From assembly GCA_018900975.1 (NCBI GenBank), contig JAHIFK010000317.1, forward strand, positions 1 to 8,213: a DNA stretch of 8,213 nt. Reading direction: 5' to 3'. Below the pieces are notes generated by a model. The model saw only the letters and a list, made by a program, of their open reading frames with translations, did not search any database and was not told where the DNA came from. This document shows positions 1 to 5,940 of the stretch, piece by piece; position 1 is the stretch's first letter, and each line of letters begins with the position of its first letter. Source of the stretch: Methanobacteriota archaeon (GTDB lineage: Archaea > Halobacteriota > Methanosarcinia > Methanosarcinales > Methanoperedenaceae). A program made the position numbers and the translations under genes.

Positions 1-1
1 C

Positions 2-985
2 GAGAAAATTGAAGCTACATATATCACAGACCCCGAAGAAGTTGAAAAACAGAGGGCTGAAGCGCTTACAGTCTATGAAGCAAGGGATGCAAGGACGCGC
101 GGTCTCCATGATGAGGATGTGGATGTGTTCTACGGATGCACACTGTGCCAGAGCTTTGCGCCGACCAACGTGTGCGTTGTCACGCCTGACAGGATATCAT
201 TATGCGGTGCAATAAACTGGTTCGACGGGCGCGCGGCTGCGAAGGTCGATCCTGAGGGTCCGCAGTTCGCTATCCCGAAAGGTGAGATCATTGATAAGGA
301 AGGCGGGGAATACTCGGGCGTCAATGAGAAGGCTGTGGCGCTGTCGGGCGGAGAATATTCGCGCATCAAGATACACTCATTCTTCGAATACCCGCACACA
401 AGCTGCGGATGCTTTGAAGTAGTTGGGTTCTACATCCCTGAAGTGGACGGCATCGGATGGGTGGACAGGGATTATTCAGGTACTGCGCCAAACGGGCTTG
501 CGTTCTCCACGATGGCAGGACAGACTGGCGGAGGTAAACAGATCATCGGTTTCCTTGGCGTGGGCGTGAACTATTTCCGTTCGCCCAAGTTCATACAGCC
601 TGATGGGGGATGGAACCGTGTGGTGTGGATGCCAAAGAACCTTAAGGAAAAGATAAAAGCTGACATACCTCCTGAGCTTCTGGATAAAGTTTCCACTGAA
701 GAAGAAGTGACCGACCTGAAGACACTGCGGGAATTCCTTGAGAAAAAGGAGCATCCTGTGATGCAGAGATGGGTGAAGGAAGAAGAAGCTCCTGAAGCCC
801 CAACTGAAGAAGCTTCAGGCATGACAGGTGCGGCTCCAGCATGGTCTGCGCCCGCTATGAATATGCCTGCGGGAATGCCTATGATGCAGCCGATGGCGTT
901 CGGAGGCGGTGAGGGGCTGAAGATAATTTTCAAGAATGCCAAGATCACCATTGACAGGATTGTACTGAAAGGAAAAGAGAAATAA
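2..985 (+). CDS. cdhC: Acetyl-CoA decarbonylase/synthase beta subunit, C-terminal part (5' end outside window)
   Basis: CdhC makes or cleaves acetyl-CoA at the nickel-iron A-cluster, from CO, a corrinoid-bound methyl group and CoA, in the cytoplasmic ACDS complex. The reading frame is open from base 2, so 327 codons are visible of roughly 470 usual for the family. All six A-cluster cysteines are present: fragment residues 46, 49, 58 and 68, and the C-G-C pair at 135 and 137. Their spacing (3, 9, 10, 67, 2) matches cysteines 506, 509, 518, 528, 595 and 597 of Moorella acetyl-CoA synthase. The Phe in CQSFAP (residue 52) matches the conserved Phe512. From about residue 260 to 310 there is a Glu-, then Ala/Met/Pro/Gly-rich linker, followed by a short basic tail (GLKIIFKNAKITIDRIVLKG), as in archaeal CdhC. 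The internal ATG at 119 is not the start, because coding similarity continues upstream. The next gene is its maturation factor. Confidence 0.96.
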   Translation, partial: EKIEATYITDPEEVEKQRAEALTVYEARDARTRGLHDEDVDVFYGCTLCQSFAPTNVCVVTPDRISLCGAINWFDGRAAAKVDPEGPQFAIPKGEIIDKEGGEYSGVNEKAVALSGGEYSRIKIHSFFEYPHTSCGCFEVVGFYIPEVDGIGWVDRDYSGTAPNGLAFSTMAGQTGGGKQIIGFLGVGVNYFRSPKFIQPDGGWNRVVWMPKNLKEKIKADIPPELLDKVSTEEEVTDLKTLREFLEKKEHPVMQRWVKEEEAPEAPTEEASGMTGAAPAWSAPAMNMPAGMPMMQPMAFGGGEGLKIIFKNAKITIDRIVLKGKEK

Positions 986-1003
986 GATAAGTATTGAAAT
1001 TCA

Positions 1004-1092
1004 AACCGCAGATAAAGGCGCCCAGAGTCACGCCTCTGGAGGGCGTACACACGCATGCCCTGCAGGGCAAGCGCGGATTAAAATCTGCGGTT
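1004..1092. repeat. GC-rich inverted-repeat element between cdhC and cooC (MITE- or REP-like)
   Basis: This 89-base segment lies in the 129-base cdhC-cooC gap. Its ends are a perfect 10-base inverted repeat: AACCGCAGAT at 1004-1013 and ATCTGCGGTT at 1083-1092. Inside are two further foldback units. One is 1019-1027 with 1034-1045 (CGCCCAGAG against CTCT, a three-base bulge, then GGGCG). The other is a 12-base perfect palindrome GCCCTGCAGGGC at 1057-1068. The outer 13 bases AACCGCAGATAAA and the inner-right CGCGGATT recur at 2606-2636 with a different, much shorter middle. I see no ORF of note. It could be a small mobile element or a structured mRNA spacer that separates cdhC and cooC expression; the sequence alone does not decide. 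Confidence 0.72.
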
Positions 1093-1114
1093 ATTTCTCG
1101 AATAAGAAACATAT

Positions 1115-1864
1115 ATGAAAGTAATCGCAATAACAGGAAAAGGGGGCACAGGCAAAACAGCAGTAGCAGGAATGCTGATAAAATACCTCACAGCAGGCAA
1201 AAAAACCCTCCTTGCAATCGATGCAGACCCCGACTCAAACCTGCCTGACGTGCTCGGAGTCAAAGTCGATAAGACAATAGGCGACATGCGGGAATTCATG
1301 CTGCAGGAACGCGATAAAATGGCTCCTGATACCAATAAGGAGGCATTGCTTGAGTCAAAGCTATATGAGGCGCTGACAGAGATGCCGCGGTATGACCTGC
1401 TTGTGATGGGGCGCCCTGAGGGTTCGGGATGCTACTGCTTCGCTAACAACCTGCTGCGCGGGATAATGGATAGGATACTCAAGAACTATGACCTGACGAT
1501 AATAGATACTGCGGCAGGGCTTGAGCATCTCTCGCGGCGGATAATCAGGGATGTGGATGAGCTGCTCGTGGTCACGGACGGCTCACGGCGTGGCTTGCAG
1601 ACAGCAGAGAGGATACGGGATCTGGCAAAGTCGCTGAACCTTAATATCAAAAAGATGCATGTGGTCGCGAATAAGGTCACGCCTGAGAACCGCGCGCGTA
1701 TCGAGGAGTATGCCAGGGAGTTAAAGATGGACCTCGTCGGGATCGTGCCATTTGATAATGTGCTTGCAAGCTTTGACCTTGAAGGAAGACCGCTTTCAGA
1801 GCTGCCTGCGGATTCAGCGGCGATGAAAGGGGTCGGGGAGATCGTGCGGAAGATGGGGCTTTAA
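1115..1864 (+). CDS. cooC: CooC/AcsF-like nickel-insertion ATPase for CO dehydrogenase/acetyl-CoA synthase
   Basis: This 249-aa protein is a MinD/ParA-type P-loop ATPase of the CooC group, which bind nickel at a dimer interface and load it into CODH/ACS clusters. The deviant Walker A motif GKGGTGKT spans residues 8-15, with signature Lys9 and Lys14. A second ATPase motif, IDADPDSNL, is at 35-43, Walker B LTIID at 127-131, and the base-binding NKVTP at 186-190. The CooC hallmark C-x-C is at Cys106 and Cys108 (GSGCYCFANN); in CooC1 of Carboxydothermus this motif binds the metal. The ATG is in the right place relative to the P-loop (MKVIAITGKGG). No strong ribosome-binding site is visible. A CooC homologue directly after cdhC is the known Methanosarcina cdh arrangement, so its likely client is the CdhC A-cluster or the CdhA nickel site. 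MinD-like function is unlikely given the C-x-C. Confidence 0.93.
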   Translation: MKVIAITGKGGTGKTAVAGMLIKYLTAGKKTLLAIDADPDSNLPDVLGVKVDKTIGDMREFMLQERDKMAPDTNKEALLESKLYEALTEMPRYDLLVMGRPEGSGCYCFANNLLRGIMDRILKNYDLTIIDTAAGLEHLSRRIIRDVDELLVVTDGSRRGLQTAERIRDLAKSLNLNIKKMHVVANKVTPENRARIEEYARELKMDLVGIVPFDNVLASFDLEGRPLSELPADSAAMKGVGEIVRKMGL

Positions 1865-1871
1865 GAACATT

Positions 1872-2051
1872 ATGTCAAATGTTCATGGCACAAGAAAAGG
1901 CGACCTGAGGCGGACGCTGATTGAAGCGATGCGAAAATGGGTCTATGAGAAAAGGCAGGAAAAGATTGCGCGGGATGCATTGAAACTCATAGAACAGAAT
2001 TTCAAATTCGGGAAGAGACTATATAAACACAGGTATGAATTGTATGAGTGA
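1872..2051 (+). CDS. Small VapB-like antitoxin (59 aa)
   Basis: A 59-aa ORF starts at ATG 1872, seven bases after the cooC stop, and ends at TGA 2049-2051 inside the beginning of the PIN gene. It is highly charged and probably helical: a basic N-terminal part (HGTRKGDLRRTLIEAMRKW) is followed by an amphipathic helix and a tail (FKFGKRLYKHRYELYE). Tails of the type FGKxLYKHRxELxE are familiar to me from archaeal antitoxins encoded beside PIN toxins, where the C-terminal part wraps the toxin and blocks its active site. The overlap with the PIN gene indicates translational coupling and supports a cognate pair. I see no promoter of its own in the seven-base gap, so it may be read through from cooC. 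Assignment rests on position, size and the tail pattern, not on a clear DNA-binding motif. Confidence 0.8.
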   Translation: MSNVHGTRKGDLRRTLIEAMRKWVYEKRQEKIARDALKLIEQNFKFGKRLYKHRYELYE

Positions 2052-2517
2052 TGATCTGGCGCTAATTGACTCAAATTTGCTTACTTATGTCTTTGATAAA
2101 AGTGAACCTGAAAAGCATAGTATCTGCAAATCGTTAGCTGGAGACTGCTGGAGTGCAAAGAGAGATTTTGCTGTATCAATTCAGAACCTTTCGGAATTCT
2201 ATGTAGTAGTTACAAAAAAAATTGAGAAACCAATAACAAAAGAAATTGCAAAAAAATTTATAGAATATATCATCAATTTCCGGGGATGGCACATCCTTAA
2301 TTTCAATGCGCTAACGGTCACATCTGCGATCGATATAAACGAAAATTACGGTATTCACTACTGGGATGCATTGCTGGCTGCAACCATGAGGGAAAATAAT
2401 GTATTCTCAATATATACAGAAAACGGAAGAGACTTTAAGAAAGTTCCCTGGATAAAAACTCACGATCCGTTTGAAATAAGACCGAAAGTTGATTATAGTC
2501 TTCCGCCAAACTTCTGA
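2044..2517 (+). CDS. PIN-domain ribonuclease toxin (VapC-like)
   Basis: PIN toxins are magnesium-dependent endoribonucleases that stop growth by cutting tRNA, rRNA or mRNA unless held by their antitoxin. From ATG 2044 the protein has 157 aa, and the acidic pocket can be followed: Asp9 (ALIDSNLL), Glu51 (NLSEFY), Asp108 (HYWDALLAA), then a TENGRDF segment where Glu126 or Asp130 could supply the fourth carboxylate. The usual TEDL-type motif is slightly altered there. I chose 2044 rather than the in-frame ATG at 2035 because AGGT at 2031-2034 sits nine bases before 2044 but touches 2035; the longer form would add only three residues. The gene overlaps the antitoxin by eight bases. It is clearly AT-richer than cdhC and cooC, in keeping with an acquired module. 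The catalytic pocket looks intact, so this is probably an active toxin; the RNA target cannot be told. Confidence 0.88.
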   Translation: MSDDLALIDSNLLTYVFDKSEPEKHSICKSLAGDCWSAKRDFAVSIQNLSEFYVVVTKKIEKPITKEIAKKFIEYIINFRGWHILNFNALTVTSAIDINENYGIHYWDALLAATMRENNVFSIYTENGRDFKKVPWIKTHDPFEIRPKVDYSLPPNF

Positions 2518-2605
2518 AAATTGGAGATTTGTGTTGCATGAAGAAAATCGAATGGTAGCTATGGAAAAAGATTCTATTGATTGCCATGGGGTATGAAGAA
2601 AACGG

Positions 2606-2638
2606 AACCGCAGATAAACGCAGATGAACGCGGATTTG
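2606..2638. repeat. Short tandem decamer repeat, related to the cdhC-cooC element
   Basis: Three near-identical ten-base units run in tandem from 2609: CGCAGATAAA, CGCAGATGAA and CGCGGATTTG, preceded by AAC. The first 13 bases (2606-2618) are identical to 1004-1016, and CGCGGATT at 2629-2636 is identical to 1072-1079. Repeats of the CGCAGAT(A/G)AACGC type are known to me as dispersed intergenic sequence in many prokaryotic genomes, where they give rise to spurious peptides. The unit lies in the 187-base gap between the convergent PIN and ATPase genes. The rest of that gap holds no ORF or RNA gene I can recognise. Confidence 0.75.
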
Positions 2639-2704
2639 TTGCATAACAATCGATTAAGGTTGATTTTCATATGATTTGCGGAAGACAATAAGACGTTTTC
2701 CTGT

Positions 2705-4006
2705 TCACCTTAAAAGAAGCCATTTCCATAACGGCACATATATTATTTCATTATTCCTGACTTTTTCATCCCCTTCAAAGTCTTCTGTTATTATGAGGCC
2801 CTTCTTTATGTTGAACTCTTCCATCGCCCTGACCAGACCTTTGACTTCCCTTTCCTTTGTTCCCATGTCCGACATGTCCTGGCAAACCTGTATCAGTTCA
2901 CTAACCTTCAGACCATCTTTAACCAGAAAATCAACTTCCCTGCCAGACTGATCTTTCCAGTAATATATCTCTGTTCCTGGCTCAAAGGACTGTCTTATTT
3001 TTAATTCAGTGGCGACGATGTTCTCCATAAGTTTTCCGGATTTTTTCGTAAACCGAAAACCGATGGCATTCGATAACCCGCTATCGATCGAATATACTTT
3101 CCTCTGGGCTTTTTCCTGTTCTTTCAAAGAGAAAGAGAATTTTGTTATGAAAAAAACGAGACATGCTGTTTGCAGGTATTCAGAAAATCTGTCCACAGTT
3201 GCATGCGGGATGTTCAAGAAGGAAGAGACCTTTTGAAAACTCACAGGCGATGCGATATTCGTAAGATAAAATTTTGATAATGTTTTGATTTTTTCCCTTT
3301 CCCTTATATTGAACCTTTCAATTGTATCTTTTGTGAGTATGGTATCAAAATAACCCAGCAGTATCCTTTTTTTCTCAGTTGAGAGAACAACTTCGGGGAA
3401 ACCTCCAAATTCCATATATTCATCAAGCGCTCTTTTTATCTCTACCCTTTTTGCCAGGATTTCTAGTTCAGTGGCGGCTGAAATCCCCTTGAATTTTAAG
3501 AACTCTTTAAATGATAGCGGATAAGCGAAGAAGGTTATGTTCCTGCCTGTCAGCAAGGTAGCAAGTTCAGCGCTCAGGAGCTTTGATGATGAGCCGGAAA
3601 TAATGATCTTTGCTTCTTTTCGTTCATGAACGCCCCTCGCAAAGCGCTCCCATTCGGGGACATTCTGGATCTCATCCAGGAAAATGAATGGCTTCTTTGT
3701 GGGTTTTACTTTTTCAAGATAGGTATCAAAAATGTCCCTGAGGAGCTTTAGATCCCGCTGGATGAACCTTTCATCTTCAAAATTCACAATAAGCGTGTTG
3801 GCGTCTCCGCCCAGTTCCTTTGCAAGCTGCCTTATTATCGTGGATTTTCCGCTTCTCCTGATGCCTGCTATGCATACTATCTGGTTAGTTTCCGTTATCA
3901 ACGGGATGAGCTTTCTTATGTAGTCTTCCCTTTTGTAGCCTGTATCTATCTCTTTTGCCCAGAAGTTCCAGTCAGAGAGTATCTCCAGGAGTTCTTCTTT
4001 TCTCAT
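2705..4006 (-). CDS. AAA_14/DUF4143 family ATPase
   Basis: This 433-aa protein has the standard two-part layout of stand-alone archaeal and bacterial AAA_14 plus DUF4143 ATPases. The N-terminal ATPase shows Walker A GIRRSGKS at 48-55, Walker B FIFLDE at 107-112, a sensor-like SGSSSKLL at 137-144 and LLTGR at 151-155 with a possible arginine finger. A winged-helix-like segment lies at about 245-290. The C-terminal DUF4143 part carries ENIVATEL at 328-335, EVDFLV at 357-362 and LIQVCQD at 371-377, the layout of a PD-(D/E)XK nuclease-like fold whose usual EVK Lys position reads QVC here. The substrate of this family is not established; it often occurs in mobile, defence or toxin-antitoxin surroundings. 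The gene is full length, convergent with the PIN gene, and 83 bases downstream of trm1. Its start ATG lies about 26 bases after a TATA-like box flanked by repeats. Confidence 0.92.
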   Translation of the reverse strand: MRKEELLEILSDWNFWAKEIDTGYKREDYIRKLIPLITETNQIVCIAGIRRSGKSTIIRQLAKELGGDANTLIVNFEDERFIQRDLKLLRDIFDTYLEKVKPTKKPFIFLDEIQNVPEWERFARGVHERKEAKIIISGSSSKLLSAELATLLTGRNITFFAYPLSFKEFLKFKGISAATELEILAKRVEIKRALDEYMEFGGFPEVVLSTEKKRILLGYFDTILTKDTIERFNIREREKIKTLSKFYLTNIASPVSFQKVSSFLNIPHATVDRFSEYLQTACLVFFITKFSFSLKEQEKAQRKVYSIDSGLSNAIGFRFTKKSGKLMENIVATELKIRQSFEPGTEIYYWKDQSGREVDFLVKDGLKVSELIQVCQDMSDMGTKEREVKGLVRAMEEFNIKKGLIITEDFEGDEKVRNNEIIYVPLWKWLLLR

Positions 4007-4012
4007 GATGGA

Positions 4013-4056
4013 TTATATGTGAGGCAAATATTTAAGATTTTGCCTTATATGTGAGG
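4013..4056 (-). promoter_or_regulatory. Predicted promoter of the DUF4143 ATPase with twin 12-base repeats
   Basis: On the minus strand the 12-mer CCTCACATATAA occurs twice in the same orientation (4056-4045 and 4024-4013), exactly 32 bases apart, about three helical turns. Between the copies is an AT-rich box CTTAAATATT (4036-4027), about 26 bases from the ATG at 4006, which fits an archaeal TATA box with a leaderless transcript. A six-base inverted repeat, GGCAAA 4023-4028 and TTTGCC 4039-4044, encloses the same box. Repeats on both sides of the core promoter suggest an operator, perhaps for self-repression. The repeat identity is seen directly; the regulatory role is inferred. Confidence 0.55.
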
Positions 4057-4089
4057 TATAATATCAAAAACTTTTATGAAACCTTTATT

Positions 4090-5229
4090 TCAATGGCTTT
4101 TTTGCGCAAGTTCCTTCACAACAGCCTTCACTTCCTCCACTCCTGCATCTGTCTTGAACGAGATCCCTGTAAAATGAGTGTGCGATGCCTGAAAACCCTT
4201 CTCTCTAAGAGCAAGTATCAGTTCCTCTGTTGGCATAGCCGTGATCCCAAGCCATTTGCAAAGGATGTGATAATCGTAGTGCATCGGTATATCAAGCTCA
4301 TCCCTGCACAAAGTTATCAACTTTTCAACGCCTTTGAGCTCCCGTTTTTTTACTTCATCAAGCACCTGCTCGCAAAACTCCTTTTCATGAAGCCTTCCCA
4401 GCCAAAGGGGTCCTGCCAGCGACGTCGTGTGCCCGCACACAGGACATTTCTCAGGCATGTGGACAGCAAGCCCGTATTTCCATCCCCGGGCGCTGCAGTT
4501 GAAGCAATGGTAAAGAAAGCCCATGCTCTTGAGGCATTCATCCGCAGCCACGATACTTTTTTTTACGGAGACAAATATTCTCACGTAATGAGCTGATGCG
4601 TAAGAGAGAAGAGGTGTCATTGCTTTATCATATTTAGCAAGCGTCCTTGCAACAGAGCCCATAAGGATGCGAACACCCATCTCGGGATAGTATTCCGTTT
4701 TCAGCGGGACAGCGCCATAGTTCCTGATCCCGGCTTTCTTATGCGCGCCGCAAAGGGGCGCTGTGTCAGTGGCAGTAACGCACAAAAGGCGTTTTGTAGA
4801 AAAGCATGCTGCGTCAAGGAATGGCGCCGGACTTCCGAAAGGGTCAAGGTCGATGATATCGAAACTGCCATCAAGCATCACGACATTGGCGTTCCTTTTT
4901 ATCGAAGTGCAGTTCTGGAGGTCGTTAAGTTCAATGTTTTTCTTTATCATGTCAAAAGATGTGTCTTCCCAGTCGCTCATTGTGGCGCAAAGACCGACCT
5001 CATTCGCTATCCGAAGCCCCCGGATGCCTGATGCTGAAAGTGCGTCAAGATAAGTGTATTCAGGGTTGTTTTTTGAAAAACATGCCAGCGCTGCAACTGC
5101 GATGTCCCGATTCAATCCCATGGCAGGGTTGTAAAATACTGCTACTGAGGACGGGGGGAAGCTTGATGTCTCATCTGGTATTGGGACTTCGACCTTTGTT
5201 GTTCCTTCGGTGATGATCTGTGTGAGCAT
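4090..5229 (-). CDS. trm1: tRNA (guanine26-N2)-dimethyltransferase Trm1
   Basis: Trm1 transfers two methyl groups from S-adenosylmethionine to N2 of guanine 26 in tRNA, which prevents misfolding at the D-arm/anticodon-arm hinge. The 379-aa length is normal for archaeal Trm1. Family motifs are easy to see: VFYNPAMGLNRDI at 31-43, the SAM-binding segment DALSASGIRGLR at 62-73, and the catalytic motif DLDPFGSPAPFLD at 127-139. A Trm1-specific zinc knuckle follows, with Cys242, Cys245, Cys262 and Cys265. A C-terminal alpha/beta domain containing ASHTHFTGISFKTD ends the protein. The ATG at 5229 follows a TATA-like box by about 28 bases, which suits a leaderless start. A T5 run on the minus strand at about 4070-4066, twenty bases past the stop, may contribute to termination. 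The gene is a core function and seems intact; its neighbours are accessory modules. Confidence 0.96.
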   Translation of the reverse strand: MLTQIITEGTTKVEVPIPDETSSFPPSSVAVFYNPAMGLNRDIAVAALACFSKNNPEYTYLDALSASGIRGLRIANEVGLCATMSDWEDTSFDMIKKNIELNDLQNCTSIKRNANVVMLDGSFDIIDLDPFGSPAPFLDAACFSTKRLLCVTATDTAPLCGAHKKAGIRNYGAVPLKTEYYPEMGVRILMGSVARTLAKYDKAMTPLLSYASAHYVRIFVSVKKSIVAADECLKSMGFLYHCFNCSARGWKYGLAVHMPEKCPVCGHTTSLAGPLWLGRLHEKEFCEQVLDEVKKRELKGVEKLITLCRDELDIPMHYDYHILCKWLGITAMPTEELILALREKGFQASHTHFTGISFKTDAGVEEVKAVVKELAQKSH

Positions 5230-5252
5230 TGTGTGCTTTATTTACGCCGAGG

Positions 5253-5262
5253 TTTTTAAAGT
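5253..5262 (-). promoter_or_regulatory. TATA-like box for trm1
   Basis: On the minus strand ACTTTAAAAA is centred about 28 bases before the trm1 ATG. That is the spacing expected for an archaeal TATA box of a leaderless or nearly leaderless transcript. The rest of the divergent gap (5230-5329) holds no ORF or RNA that I recognise. No comparably clear TATA box is visible for the plus-strand gene pair that begins at 5330; CTTATTACA near 5292-5300 is the best candidate. Confidence 0.45.
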
Positions 5263-5329
5263 ATCTGAATATCCCATTCATTGGCGAAACTCTTATTACA
5301 TCTATGCAATAATTTTACAGTAGAATCAA

Positions 5330-5464
5330 ATGACCGCCATCCGAACAAAACCACGTTCTCCAGAAAAAGTCAATATGTTTATCGAGATAGCAAAGCTTCG
5401 GGTAAAAGAAGGTGTTATTTTTGAAGGGAAGAAGATCAAAGAGGTGTTGCCCTGGAAGAATTGA
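5330..5464 (+). CDS. Small 44-aa protein encoded upstream of the nucleotidyltransferase (putative antitoxin)
   Basis: ATG 5330 opens a 44-codon frame ending at TGA 5462-5464; an in-frame TAG at 5321-5323 excludes a longer form. The peptide begins MTAIRTKPRSPEKVNMFIEI, is rich in Lys and other charged residues, and has a likely helix (residues about 11-27) followed by a short strand-turn-strand segment (VIFEGKKIKEVLPWK). Its stop overlaps the TTG start of the next gene by four bases (TTGA), a tight arrangement seen for co-translated partners. I do not recognise the family. The design, a tiny basic protein in front of a minimal nucleotidyltransferase, resembles a toxin-antitoxin or MNT-associated pair, but the sequence shows no DNA-binding motif I can name. 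It could also be a leader ORF that only serves to couple translation. Confidence 0.6.
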   Translation: MTAIRTKPRSPEKVNMFIEIAKLRVKEGVIFEGKKIKEVLPWKN

Positions 5465-5940
5465 GCAGTAAGTTCAGGATACTAGCTGAGATCAGTGAAA
5501 AACTTTCGGGAAATAAGAAGCCGATCCTGGTCGGAGGCAGCGCGGTTGAATTTTATACACGGGGAACGTGCAAGAGCATTGACATTGACCTGCTTGGAGA
5601 CAGGGAAACTCTTGTGAAACTGCTTGAGGATATGGGATTTTCCAAGATGGGGCGTCACTGGTTCTACACAAAGGATATTGGTATTGAGATCGTTGGCTCT
5701 TCAGCAGAAGGCAGGCGAGTGAATGAGGTATTGCATGAAGGGAAAGTCATTCGTATTATTTCCATTGAGGATCTGATCGTGGACAGGTTGAATGCCTGCA
5801 AACACTGGAAATCACAGTATGACTGTGAGCAGGCGCAAGTTCTTTTCGGGGCATACAGGGATAAACTGGATCTGGATTATCTCAAGACACGAATGAAGGA
5901 AGAGGATTTAGAGATGGAACTAATTAGAATAAATCTTTAA
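5461..5940 (+). CDS. MNT-fold nucleotidyltransferase-like protein (DUF6036/AbiEii-like)
   Basis: This 159-aa protein has the signature of the minimal nucleotidyltransferase fold: VGGSAVEFYT at 24-33 followed by SIDIDLL at 39-45, with Asp41 and Asp43 as the metal-binding pair. A third carboxylate may come from Glu76 (GIEIVGS). A later block, SIEDLIVDRLNACKHW at 101-116, resembles the conserved EDLIxxRL segment of DUF6036 and AbiEii-type proteins. Such enzymes transfer a nucleotide to a protein or RNA partner, and several act as toxin or antitoxin. The start is TTG at 5461: no ATG, GTG or other TTG lies between the upstream stop at 5422 and it, and the first internal ATG would delete the fold. 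The exact activity and target are unknown. It follows the 44-aa ORF with a four-base overlap and ends convergently on pyrK. Confidence 0.82.
   Translation: MSSKFRILAEISEKLSGNKKPILVGGSAVEFYTRGTCKSIDIDLLGDRETLVKLLEDMGFSKMGRHWFYTKDIGIEIVGSSAEGRRVNEVLHEGKVIRIISIEDLIVDRLNACKHWKSQYDCEQAQVLFGAYRDKLDLDYLKTRMKEEDLEMELIRINL

Noticed and set aside
571..1056. 161-codon minus-strand ORF antisense to the end of cdhC
   Set aside because: It is Ser/Phe-rich, as expected for the reverse of the Glu/Ala-rich linker of CdhC, and it crosses the inverted-repeat element.
1004..1092. Possible tRNA or riboswitch in the cdhC-cooC gap
   Set aside because: The foldbacks do not form a cloverleaf, there is no T-loop GTTCGA-type motif or CCA-compatible acceptor stem, and I recognise no riboswitch core.
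994..1248. 84-codon plus-strand ORF across the cdhC-cooC gap
   Set aside because: It runs through the repeat element and then out of frame over the cooC P-loop; Arg/Lys/Asn-rich with no family pattern.
2606..2638. Possible CRISPR array
   Set aside because: The repeats are ten-base units in direct tandem with no spacers, and no cas genes are present in the window.
2407..2688. Minus-strand ORF across the PIN gene end and the following gap
   Set aside because: Its peptide contains the FICVYLRFR-like string that arises from the CGCAGATAAACGCAG repeat read in reverse, and half of it is antisense to the PIN gene. It is a spurious product of the repeat.
4051..4596. 181-codon plus-strand ORF antisense to trm1
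   Set aside because: It has no recognisable domain and an unusual residue mix; the opposite strand carries all Trm1 motifs in an unbroken frame.
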